Below, piece after piece: positions 1-7,424 of a DNA stretch of 64,000 nt. Source of the DNA: Paracoccus alkanivorans (GTDB taxonomy: Bacteria > Pseudomonadota > Alphaproteobacteria > Rhodobacterales > Rhodobacteraceae); assembly GCF_003697785.1 (NCBI RefSeq), contig NZ_QOKZ01000009.1, positions 1 through 64,000 of the forward strand, read 5' to 3'. Below the pieces are notes generated by a model. That model was not told the DNA's origin and did no database searches. It was given only the letters and a program-made list of their open reading frames with translations. Within the stretch, counting starts at the first letter, position 1, and each line of letters starts with the position of its first letter. Both the position numbers and the translations under genes were made by a program.

Positions 1-2503
1 CGCGGCCGATGAACTCGACCTGTCCGTCCTCGCGCCACCGGGCCAGGTCGCCGGAGCGATACATGCGCTGCCCGGGGCTGAAGGGATTGGCGAGGAAGCG
101 CTCGGCGGTGAGATCGGGCCGGTTCAGGTAACCCTGCGCCAGCCCCGCACCGGCAATGTACAACTCGCCAACAACACCGACAGGAACAGGATGGAGAGAT
201 GCGTCGAGGATATGCGCCTGCATGTTGTCCAATGGCCGCCCGATCGGAGCAGCCCCCCGATGCGAGGGGTCAAGCTGGCAGGTCAGGGCAAAGGTGGTGG
301 CTTCAGTTGGCCCGTAGCCATTGACGATCCGAAGTTTCGGGAAGCGCTCCTGCAGCAGCGCGATGGCCGAGGGCGACAATATATCCCCGCCCGCCCAGAT
401 CTGCTCGAGGCCCGCGAAGAAATCCGGTGCGGTGCGCACGAACTCGTTGAACAGGCCCGCGGTCAACCAGGCGGAATCCACGCGGTGCTGCCTGAGCACA
501 CGGGTCATCTGCGCCGGGTCGGTCGCCTCGCGCGGGCCGATGACGATGGTGCGGCCATTCAGCAGTGGCATCCACAGCTCGAAATTCGAGGCGTCGAAAG
601 CATGTGGCGAATGCAGCAGAACGCGCTTGTGACCGCTGGAAAAGCGGCGGTCGCGGATGAAATCGGCGATATCCTGGTGACGGATCGCGACACCTTTTGG
701 CGTGCCGGTCGAGCCCGAGGTGAACATGACATAGGCCAGCATGTCGGGGACAGGCATATGCGATTCTGACCTCGCCGCAGGCAGCGGCTCGCGGTCAAGA
801 CGCAACAGGTGCCGGCTGGTGATGTCGCGCCCTTCGAGAGCGGCATCGGCGATCAGATGACCGGCGCCTGCGGCTGCGATTACCTCGTTCAGACGTTTGT
901 CGGGATGCAATTCGTGCAACGGCACGTAGTGACCACCGCATTTCAGCACCGCCAGTGAAGCTGCGATCACATCGGCCGATCTGCTCAGCAACAGTGCCAC
1001 CGGCTGACCCATTTCCACACCCTGCCGTTGCAGGACTGCCGCGATGGCATCCGAGCGGGTGTCGATATCGGCAAAACTGTGGCTGACATCACCATCGATT
1101 ACCGCGACGGCATCGGGCGCCTGCTTCACGACCCCGGCGAAAAGCCCGGTGATCGTTGCGGGTGGAAGATTGGTGGAGGTATCGTTGGAGGTCGCGATCT
1201 GCCGGGCTTCGCTGGCGGTCAGCAGGTCGATGAGTGCCAGCGGACGATCGGGCGCGGCAAGGGCGGCGGTGGCGAAATCGAGGAAGCGATCAAGATGCAT
1301 CCGCATCTGCAACGGTGTGGCGATCTCGGTATTGCCATCGAGGTTGACGGTAAAGACCGGGCTGCCCGGTATGCCGACGATGGTCATCGAAATATCCTGA
1401 ACCGCGCCGTTCGACAGGGCAGTCAGTTCAGCGGGAATGCCGGCGAAATCGAAATGGTAGTCGAAAGGAACGATATTGATGCGCGGACCGAAGCCGCGAG
1501 CCTCGCTGCCGGTCAGTTTCAGGATTTCGGCGCTGCGGCAGCTTTGATGCTTGATCGCGTGGCGGATCCCCGAACCGATCGCGCGGGTCAGGTCGGTCAG
1601 TGAGCTGTCCGGGGTCATGTCCAGCCGAAGGGGCGCGACATTGGCCAGCATCCCCGGCGCATTGCGTGTGGTGCGGGTGCGTGCTGCCACCGGAAAGTCG
1701 AACAGCATCGATGCGCGCCCGGCGATGCGCTGCAGATAGGCGGCGGCCAGCGCCGTCAAGAGCTGCGGCCAGCGTGTGCCTGTGGTCGCCTCGGCGTCCA
1801 GCAGCGCACGCGCCAGATCGGCGGGTATCGCGGCGCTGGCCCGGTGATAGGCCGACGAGGCGCGATGCGGCGAGCCGTCCAGCCCGGCGGGGGCAGGTGC
1901 ATCCACCAAAAAGTCGCGCCATGCCTCTATATCCCGCGCGTGGCGGCCGGAGGCGCGGTAGCGTTCATCCTCGGCCAGGATCGTTTCGACGCTGTCGACA
2001 TCGCCGGCCGGTGCAGCGCTTCCGCCGGTGAGCGCGGCGTAATGCGCGGCCAGCCGGCCGTTCATCAACGAGCCGCTGAAACCATCCATGACAGCATGGT
2101 GATAGCGCTGGAACAATACTGCGCCATTGCCCGCCAGTTGGTACAGGACGAATGTATATGGCGGTTCGGACGCCAGATCATAGACATGGCGACAGCGTCT
2201 TTGCATATCCGCCTCTGCCTCGGCCATGTCGGCGCAGTTGATGATGGTCAGGCCGCTGCCGCAATCACCGGTCTTGAACTGGCGTGGACCGTCGGGCGTA
2301 TCGATGATGCGCAGACGCAGCGTGTCGAACTCGGCCACGCTGGCATCCAGCGCCTGACGCAATGCATCGGTGTCGACTTCGCCTTGCAGATGCAGATGAC
2401 CGCGCAGGTCCAGAAGATCGTTGGTCGGGTCAAGTTGTTGGGCGAACCAGATTTCTGCCTGGGAAGCCGAAAGCGGGCGCAGATCGCGGGTATTGATGGT
2501 CAT
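1..2503 (-). CDS. Nonribosomal peptide synthetase, EntF-like (C and A domains; partial, 3' end outside window)
   Basis: An open frame runs from ATG 2503 to the left edge (834 codons) with no stop seen at the places checked. The N-terminal half is a condensation domain with HHAVMDG near residue 136 and an EntF-like stretch GPRINIVPFDY. The second half is an adenylation domain: A2-like GGHYVPL, A3 TSGSTGTPKG (about residues 592-601), A5 NGYGPTE, A6 GELYIAGAGLAQGYL and A7 YRSGDL, with the edge cutting just after. By hand the specificity residues read D-A-F-W-W-G-G-T-F, closest to published valine-type codes; this is tentative. Carrier and release domains would lie outside. GGGAG sits 8 nt before the start. 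The exporter gene ends 27 bp upstream, so the two are probably one operon. EntF similarity hints at a siderophore-like peptide, but no aryl-acid genes are in view. Confidence 0.9.
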   Translation of the reverse strand, partial: MTINTRDLRPLSASQAEIWFAQQLDPTNDLLDLRGHLHLQGEVDTDALRQALDASVAEFDTLRLRIIDTPDGPRQFKTGDCGSGLTIINCADMAEAEADMQRRCRHVYDLASEPPYTFVLYQLAGNGAVLFQRYHHAVMDGFSGSLMNGRLAAHYAALTGGSAAPAGDVDSVETILAEDERYRASGRHARDIEAWRDFLVDAPAPAGLDGSPHRASSAYHRASAAIPADLARALLDAEATTGTRWPQLLTALAAAYLQRIAGRASMLFDFPVAARTRTTRNAPGMLANVAPLRLDMTPDSSLTDLTRAIGSGIRHAIKHQSCRSAEILKLTGSEARGFGPRINIVPFDYHFDFAGIPAELTALSNGAVQDISMTIVGIPGSPVFTVNLDGNTEIATPLQMRMHLDRFLDFATAALAAPDRPLALIDLLTASEARQIATSNDTSTNLPPATITGLFAGVVKQAPDAVAVIDGDVSHSFADIDTRSDAIAAVLQRQGVEMGQPVALLLSRSADVIAASLAVLKCGGHYVPLHELHPDKRLNEVIAAAGAGHLIADAALEGRDITSRHLLRLDREPLPAARSESHMPVPDMLAYVMFTSGSTGTPKGVAIRHQDIADFIRDRRFSSGHKRVLLHSPHAFDASNFELWMPLLNGRTIVIGPREATDPAQMTRVLRQHRVDSAWLTAGLFNEFVRTAPDFFAGLEQIWAGGDILSPSAIALLQERFPKLRIVNGYGPTEATTFALTCQLDPSHRGAAPIGRPLDNMQAHILDASLHPVPVGVVGELYIAGAGLAQGYLNRPDLTAERFLANPFSPGQRMYRSGDLARWREDGQVEFIGR

Positions 2504-2530
2504 CGGAAGAACTCCCGTATTCGGTCTCCG

Positions 2531-4306
2531 TCACGCGGACAGGGGGACTGACAAGGCGGCAGCGGGGCGGGTGGCGGCGTGGTTCTGCCGTCCCACCAGC
2601 CGGGCATAGAATTCATGCGTCGCCACGAGCTCGGCATGCGTGCCCGAGCCCGAGACCTGGCCGCCTTCGAGGAAAACGATCAGGTCGGCGTCGAAAACGG
2701 TCGACAGGCGGTGCGCAACCACGATGTTGGTCCGGCCCGCGCGCAAGCGGTCCAGGGAGGCCTTCACCTGGCTTTCGGTTTCGCCGTCCAGCGCCGATGT
2801 TGCCTCGTCTAGGATCAGGATCCGGGGATCACGCAGGAACATGCGTGCGATGGCGATCCGCTGGCGCTGACCGCCCGACAGGTTGTTGCCCTGTTCGATC
2901 AGATTGGTGTCCAGTCCGCGCGGCAGCGTCTCGATGAAACTCAGCGCATCTGCGCGGGCGGCGGCATCGCGGATCTGGTCGTCGGTGAAATTACCGGTCA
3001 GGCCATAGGTGATGTTGTCGCGCATGCTGCCCGGCATGATCGGGGCGTTTTGCGGGACATAGCCGATCATTCGGCGCCAATCCTGCAGGGGTATGCGGGC
3101 GATATCCGTGCCGTTCAGCGTGATCCGCCCTTCGGAGGGCAGGTAGAAGCGTTCGATCAGCGACAGGATGGTGCTTTTGCCGCTGCCGCTGGGACCGACC
3201 AGCGCAGTGGTGCTGCCCGGCGCAAAGGCCAGTGACAGATCCTGCAGAACCGGCTGGCGGTCACCGTCATCCGCTTGATAGGCGAAAGAGACATGCTCGA
3301 AGCGAAGTTCCCCGCCCTCGGCGGGGGCGGGATCGCTGGTGAGATATTCCTCTTCGGTTTCGTCCAGCAGGACGGCGATACGGGCGGATGCGCCCTTGGC
3401 TCGCTGGAACTCGGCCATGAACATGGTGAGTTGCATCAGCGGCGAGATGACGTTCAGGATCGACAGGATGAAGGCCGTCAGGGTGCCGACGCTCATGGTT
3501 CCGACGGAAACCCGGCTGGCGCCATAGATCAGGATGGTGACGATCGCCGCCGTCATGGCGAGCTGGATCACCGGCTCCAGCGTGGTGTTGACCGTCGAGC
3601 TGCGCATGCCCAGGCGCCGCAGCTTTTCCAGTGCCTTGCCGATGCGGCGGCTTTCGCGTTCTTCGGCGGTGAAAGCCTTGACCAGCCGGATTTCCCCGAA
3701 GACCTGGGTCAGCAGCCCGCTCAGGCGAGCCGCTTCGTCCTGTGTGCGGCGGCTGAGCCCGTCCAGCAGCATCGACAACGGCACCAGAACCGCGAAAGCG
3801 GCGATCATCGCGCCCAGCAATGTCATCGTCAGCGCGTTGTCCAGCGAATACAGAACCACCGCCACCCCGATCAGCATCATCGTGCCAGTAATCAGGTTGA
3901 CCGTCTGTGTGGTGGTCAGGGCCGAGATGCTTTCGCAATCGCGCATGATCCTACTGACCCTTTCGCCGCTGCCCTCGCGGTCGAAGGCGGGGATCGTCAG
4001 CCGCAGCATCTTGTCGGACAGCCGCTGGCGCAGATTGGCAACGATATTGTGGCCGATCCGGGCCAGAAGCAGCGATGAAAGCGCATTGAACAGGGTGGCA
4101 CCCAGAAGCGCCGCGATCAGGAAGGACATGGTTTCGCTGATCAGCCCGCCGCTGCCTGCGGTATCGACCACCTTGCGGGTCAGCAGCGGAAAGACCAGCG
4201 AACAGGCTACGCCCGCCGCTGCTGCCAGGGTGGCCGCGATCAGGGCCGTGACCGAGGGCCGACCCGCGCGGATCAGCCGAAACAGCGGCGTGGAACCGGA
4301 TGCCAT
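2531..4306 (-). CDS. ABC exporter, fused membrane and ATPase domains (MsbA/LmrA type)
   Basis: This 591-aa half-transporter has an N-terminal six-helix membrane domain (about residues 15-310) and a C-terminal nucleotide-binding domain. Walker A GPSGSGKST is near residue 370, the signature [13 protein letters not shown] near 475 and Walker B ILILDEAT near 498; the H-loop is in VAHRLST. Such proteins homodimerise in the inner membrane and export lipids, peptides or drugs. It directly precedes the NRPS, so export of the NRPS product is the likely role (inference). GGAGG lies 7 nt before the ATG. The putative quorum-sensing site at 4406-4423 is 100 bp upstream. Confidence 0.93.
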   Translation of the reverse strand: MASGSTPLFRLIRAGRPSVTALIAATLAAAAGVACSLVFPLLTRKVVDTAGSGGLISETMSFLIAALLGATLFNALSSLLLARIGHNIVANLRQRLSDKMLRLTIPAFDREGSGERVSRIMRDCESISALTTTQTVNLITGTMMLIGVAVVLYSLDNALTMTLLGAMIAAFAVLVPLSMLLDGLSRRTQDEAARLSGLLTQVFGEIRLVKAFTAEERESRRIGKALEKLRRLGMRSSTVNTTLEPVIQLAMTAAIVTILIYGASRVSVGTMSVGTLTAFILSILNVISPLMQLTMFMAEFQRAKGASARIAVLLDETEEEYLTSDPAPAEGGELRFEHVSFAYQADDGDRQPVLQDLSLAFAPGSTTALVGPSGSGKSTILSLIERFYLPSEGRITLNGTDIARIPLQDWRRMIGYVPQNAPIMPGSMRDNITYGLTGNFTDDQIRDAAARADALSFIETLPRGLDTNLIEQGNNLSGGQRQRIAIARMFLRDPRILILDEATSALDGETESQVKASLDRLRAGRTNIVVAHRLSTVFDADLIVFLEGGQVSGSGTHAELVATHEFYARLVGRQNHAATRPAAALSVPLSA

Positions 4307-4405
4307 GTCATGTCCTCCATTGGGCTGGCAATGCGCCTTTTCGAGAGCAGCATGACGGGGATTCGAGATCCGGGCTAAACGCCCATTCAGCCTTGCATCT
4401 TCTGT

Positions 4406-4423
4406 CCCGCACAGATGAGGGGG
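4406..4423. promoter_or_regulatory. Putative LuxR-type operator, copy A
   Basis: CCCGCACAGATGAGGGGG is an imperfect inverted repeat of CCC/GGG outer arms around a CAGATG core. It matches copies B (5234) and C (12009) at 15 of 18 positions shared by all three. It lies in the divergent gap between the exporter/NRPS operon (start codon 100 bp away) and the phosphopantetheinyl transferase (76 bp away), so it could act on both promoters. Confidence 0.6.
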
Positions 4424-4498
4424 TTAGCTCCGGTCGGCTCGTCTGGCATCAGGGGCAACCCGCATGCGGTGGTTGCGAGGCCTCAAGCCAACCAGGAA

Positions 4499-5218
4499 AT
4501 GCACCGCTATACACTTGTTTTGCTGCCGGGTGCCCGAACCATGGACCATGCCAGAATTCTTGACAGAGAAGACGATGGAGTGCTGCTGATCGCCCCCATT
4601 GGTTCAGCCGCGAATGCCCGGCCGCGCCTTCTGTCGCTCTACAGCGATCAACTGGAGGTTCTGTCCGAATCCGAACGCGATGCTTTTCTAACCGGGCGGG
4701 CGATGGTGATGCGTGGCATGCGCCTGCTACGGTTGCCGCCGCAAGCGATACCCGAACATCCCGAACGGCAGTGGCCGACCGATTTGACCGGTGCAATCAG
4801 CCACGACGGCGGCCAGGTGGCCGTCTGGCTGCGCCGAGGCAGAAGCGAATCGCTGGGTTTGGACTTGCGGGCGATTCGCGCTGATGCGCAGGCCGGTCCG
4901 CTATCCGGGACGGAGTTGCATTTGCTTGCGCATCAGCCCGGGCTGACGCGGATGCGGCCCGAGGAGAGACGGATGGGGGCGATCTCGGCCAAGCACGCAC
5001 TGTCCCGCGGACTGGCGTCACGACTGGGCACAGCGGTCGGCCCCGCCGATCTGGAGGTCCGTGCCTCGGCCCGATCGGGAATCAGCCTCCGGCTAGCCGA
5101 TGCGGTGCTGTACGGGCTGCGACCCGGCAGCCGTTTCCGCGTGGAATTGCGGGTCATGCCGGGGCTGGTGCTGACCCGGGTTCTGGTCGGGGCATTGCCA
5201 CGGCTGCGGCCCTGCTGA
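4499..5218 (+). CDS. 4'-phosphopantetheinyl transferase, EntD/Sfp type
   Basis: The 239-aa product carries the usual motifs of the family: GAISHDGG (the substrate-binding SISH block), GLDLRAI (the GxDxE-type metal site) and ISAKHALSRGL (the FSAKE block). These enzymes move phosphopantetheine from CoA to a serine of carrier proteins, so this one probably activates the neighbouring NRPS. The start is uncertain: ATG 4499 has AGGA only 3-4 nt upstream, ATG 4541 would give 225 aa, and the frame is open back to 4415, inside operator copy A. It is divergent from the exporter/NRPS operon. Confidence 0.85.
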   Translation: MHRYTLVLLPGARTMDHARILDREDDGVLLIAPIGSAANARPRLLSLYSDQLEVLSESERDAFLTGRAMVMRGMRLLRLPPQAIPEHPERQWPTDLTGAISHDGGQVAVWLRRGRSESLGLDLRAIRADAQAGPLSGTELHLLAHQPGLTRMRPEERRMGAISAKHALSRGLASRLGTAVGPADLEVRASARSGISLRLADAVLYGLRPGSRFRVELRVMPGLVLTRVLVGALPRLRPC

Positions 5219-5233
5219 ACCGCCGCCCACCGG

Positions 5234-5251
5234 CCCGCACAGATGCGGGGG
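5234..5251. promoter_or_regulatory. Putative LuxR-type operator, copy B (luxI promoter)
   Basis: CCCGCACAGATGCGGGGG contains perfect CCCGCA/TGCGGG arms separated by four bases. It ends 89 bp before the AHL synthase start codon, a position that fits autoinduction. It differs from copy A at one base. Confidence 0.65.
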
Positions 5252-5340
5252 CCGGAATAGGCGCGTGCAGGCGGGGCGCTGTCGGTCAGCCGTGGTTTCC
5301 TTGAGGCTTCCCGCAATCAGGAAGCAAGGAGCACCTGCCG

Positions 5341-6018
5341 ATGTTCATTCTGATCCAGCCACATGAAATCGCTGCCAACTCTTCGCTGATGCGTGCCATG
5401 TTCCGGCTGCGCAAGCGGGTTTTTCACGACCGGCTGAACTGGAAGGTCGAGGTGGCCGGAGACGAGGAACGCGATGGATACGACGATCTGGGCGCCTCCT
5501 ATCTGGTCTGGTGTTCCAGAGACCGTAGCAAGCTTTACGGAGCCGTGCGGCTGATGCCGACCGATGGGCCGACGCTGTTGCATGACGTATTCTGGGCCAC
5601 GCATGGCCGTAACGCGGATCTGATCGGCAATGATATCTGGGAAGGCACGCGGATGTGCCTGAACGAGGAACTGTTGTCGCAGGATTTTCCCCATATGGAT
5701 GCGGGGCGGGGTTTCAGCCTGATGCTGCTGGCACTATGCGAAGCGGCGCTGGCAACGGGTATCAACCGGCTGGTATCGAATTTCGAACCGATGATGGGCC
5801 GCGTCTATCGCCGGGCGGGCGTCCGCATGCAGATGCACGGATCAGCCGATGGCTATGGCCGGCGCCCGGTCTGCTGCGCATCCTTTGCCGTTTCGCAGCA
5901 GGTGCGGCGCGACATGCAGAAGGCGCTTGGCGTTGCCGGGCCGTTGTTCCACGCTCCGGTTCCACCCATGCTACCCTGCCAGCAGCCGGTAATACGCATT
6001 CCCGCGATGCTGCATTGA
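5341..6018 (+). CDS. Acyl-homoserine-lactone synthase (LuxI family)
   Basis: The 225-aa protein has the conserved LuxI N-terminal block RKRVFHDRLNW (arginine, phenylalanine and tryptophan of the SAM/acyl site), then GDEERDGYDD, the YGAVRLMPT strand and the WEGTRMC block. It makes an AHL from S-adenosylmethionine and an acyl carrier substrate. The start is well supported: AAGGAG lies 9 nt upstream of ATG 5341. The next gene begins 13 bp after its stop. A convergent LuxR-type gene lies beyond that, so a complete synthase/receptor pair is present. Acyl chain length cannot be read from the sequence. Confidence 0.95.
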   Translation: MFILIQPHEIAANSSLMRAMFRLRKRVFHDRLNWKVEVAGDEERDGYDDLGASYLVWCSRDRSKLYGAVRLMPTDGPTLLHDVFWATHGRNADLIGNDIWEGTRMCLNEELLSQDFPHMDAGRGFSLMLLALCEAALATGINRLVSNFEPMMGRVYRRAGVRMQMHGSADGYGRRPVCCASFAVSQQVRRDMQKALGVAGPLFHAPVPPMLPCQQPVIRIPAMLH

Positions 6019-6031
6019 CAGGCGGCCGCTG

Positions 6032-6571
6032 GTGGAACGCGAACTGGACAGTTTCGCCCTTTATTGTCTGGCTGCGGAAATCCGCCCCGCCGAGACCCTA
6101 CGGGTTCTGGGGTTGATCGAACGTAGGTTGGCCGGCGATCCGGAAAATGCCGAAATCCATCTCTACAAGGGGGCGCTGCTGTCGCGTATGGGGCTGGAGA
6201 TACAGCATCCCGCGCAGGCTCAGCGTTTCCTGAAGACGGGGGTCGGGATCATGCGGACCATACAACCCGTGACTCCCATGCGGTCGCTGACGCATTTGCG
6301 TATGCTTTATGCCCGCGGAACCACGCAGGTCATCCTGCCGGTGCCGCCGATGACGGTGCGAGAAATCCATGAAGGCATAGTCCGGATCCTCGATCATCCC
6401 GGCTTTGGAATGCTGCATGGCTCTCGCCGCGCCGTCGTGCTGGGAATGCAGGCGCACCTGCTGAAAAAGCAGGGGCAGGATCGGATGGCGGCCCGGTTAT
6501 GGCAGGCTGCCACCCGGATAGAAAAGCGAATTAGCGGCTTTCCAGACGCGCCGCCTCAGATCATCTTGTAG
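6032..6571 (+). CDS. Hypothetical 179-aa protein cotranscribed with the AHL synthase
   Basis: This ORF starts 13 bp after the luxI-type gene, so it is very probably in the same transcript. The protein is soluble and mostly helical. A segment near residues 25-55 (AEIHLYKGALLSRMG) resembles one tetratricopeptide-like hairpin, and KKQGQDRMAARLWQAA near 145-160 another; a degenerate TPR fold is a guess. No signal peptide or catalytic motif is seen. Its 3' end overlaps the convergent LuxR-type gene by 16 bp. Function unknown; the place between synthase and receptor suggests a role in the circuit. Confidence 0.75.
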   Translation: MERELDSFALYCLAAEIRPAETLRVLGLIERRLAGDPENAEIHLYKGALLSRMGLEIQHPAQAQRFLKTGVGIMRTIQPVTPMRSLTHLRMLYARGTTQVILPVPPMTVREIHEGIVRILDHPGFGMLHGSRRAVVLGMQAHLLKKQGQDRMAARLWQAATRIEKRISGFPDAPPQIIL

Positions 6572-7275
6572 CGCACCGCCTTGGCCACTGCCTGTGCCAG
6601 CGAAACGCAGTTCAGTTTCACCCGCGCCAGCTTCAGATAGCTGCGCACGGTATGCTCCGACAGGTTCAGGATGATAGCGATTTCGCTGTAGGTCTTGCCT
6701 TGAGCGGTGAAGCGCAAGCATTCGTATTCGCGCGGCGCAAGTTGCGGAATGCCCTTCGCATCGGCCGCAGCCTCGGCCAGCGCCTTTATATGCAGGTCCA
6801 TATGCGCTTGCTCCAACCCGCTGAGATGCGCGTCGATATGTGCTTCCCAGTCTTCGGGCTCGGCGCGACTGATTGACAGCACGCTCTTGCGGCCATGCGG
6901 GTCGATATGGACGAGGCTGTAGCCGACCGTGCCAAGGCCCGCCTGCACGAATTCCTCCATTGTCCGGACCTGATTGTCGTCCAATACCAACTCGGACCAG
7001 AAAAAAGCCTCATCGCCTCTTTGTGCGCGTTGCAGAACAGGATCCGCGACCGCCATGTTGTTCAGAAGATAACGGCTGACCCAGCTTTCCGGATAGGTGG
7101 TCCGGACGAAAGGATTGTCCATTCCCGTGGTTGGGTTGTTCAGCATATGCAGCGTGACATGATCGACCCGCAGAAGCCCGCGCAAGATCCGGATCGCTTC
7201 GGCGGTAGAATTGGCGGGTAACATCGAACGAACAAGTGTCATTTGCGGCCAGAAGGTTGCGTCTTGGGTCTTCAC
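6556..7275 (-). CDS. LuxR-family quorum-sensing transcriptional regulator
   Basis: The 239-aa protein has an N-terminal autoinducer-binding domain and a C-terminal LuxR helix-turn-helix. The ligand domain keeps the family pattern: TYPESWVSRY with tryptophan and tyrosine, then DP, then FFW, then GTVGYS. The HTH (about residues 173-230) reads APREYECLRFTAQGKTYSEI followed by LSEHTVRSYL. It should bind an AHL, probably that of the neighbouring synthase, and DNA; the 18-bp sites at 4406, 5234 and 12009 are the obvious candidates. It converges on the 179-aa gene with a 16-bp overlap. Confidence 0.95.
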   Translation of the reverse strand: MKTQDATFWPQMTLVRSMLPANSTAEAIRILRGLLRVDHVTLHMLNNPTTGMDNPFVRTTYPESWVSRYLLNNMAVADPVLQRAQRGDEAFFWSELVLDDNQVRTMEEFVQAGLGTVGYSLVHIDPHGRKSVLSISRAEPEDWEAHIDAHLSGLEQAHMDLHIKALAEAAADAKGIPQLAPREYECLRFTAQGKTYSEIAIILNLSEHTVRSYLKLARVKLNCVSLAQAVAKAVRYKMI

Positions 7276-7352
7276 TTTGATCAGTAGCGAAGCATAGCTT
7301 AGGCAAATTGTGTGACGCTTTCCTGTCCCGATTTGATTTCAGCCGAAATTTG

Positions 7353-7365
7353 CCGGATTGTCCGG
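7353..7365. repeat. Short inverted repeat upstream of the LuxR-type gene
   Basis: CCGGATTGTCCGG is a perfect 5-bp inverted repeat with a 3-bp spacer, followed at once by GGTGTACATGTCC. It lies about 80 bp upstream of the LuxR-type start codon in the gap after the RND gene, which ends at 7425. It does not match the 18-bp sites A-C. It may be a regulatory site for luxR or part of the end of the RND transcript. Confidence 0.3.
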
Positions 7366-7424
7366 GTGTACATGTCCGGCCTAGGCGATTAACCGCCGGA
7401 TTCCGAAAGGCTAGATTCCGGGAC

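Noticed and set aside
191..769. Plus-strand frames over 1-2550
   Set aside because: The minus-strand NRPS motifs (HHxxxDG, TSGSTGTPKG, NGYGPTE, YRSGDL) run through the same bases in one frame.
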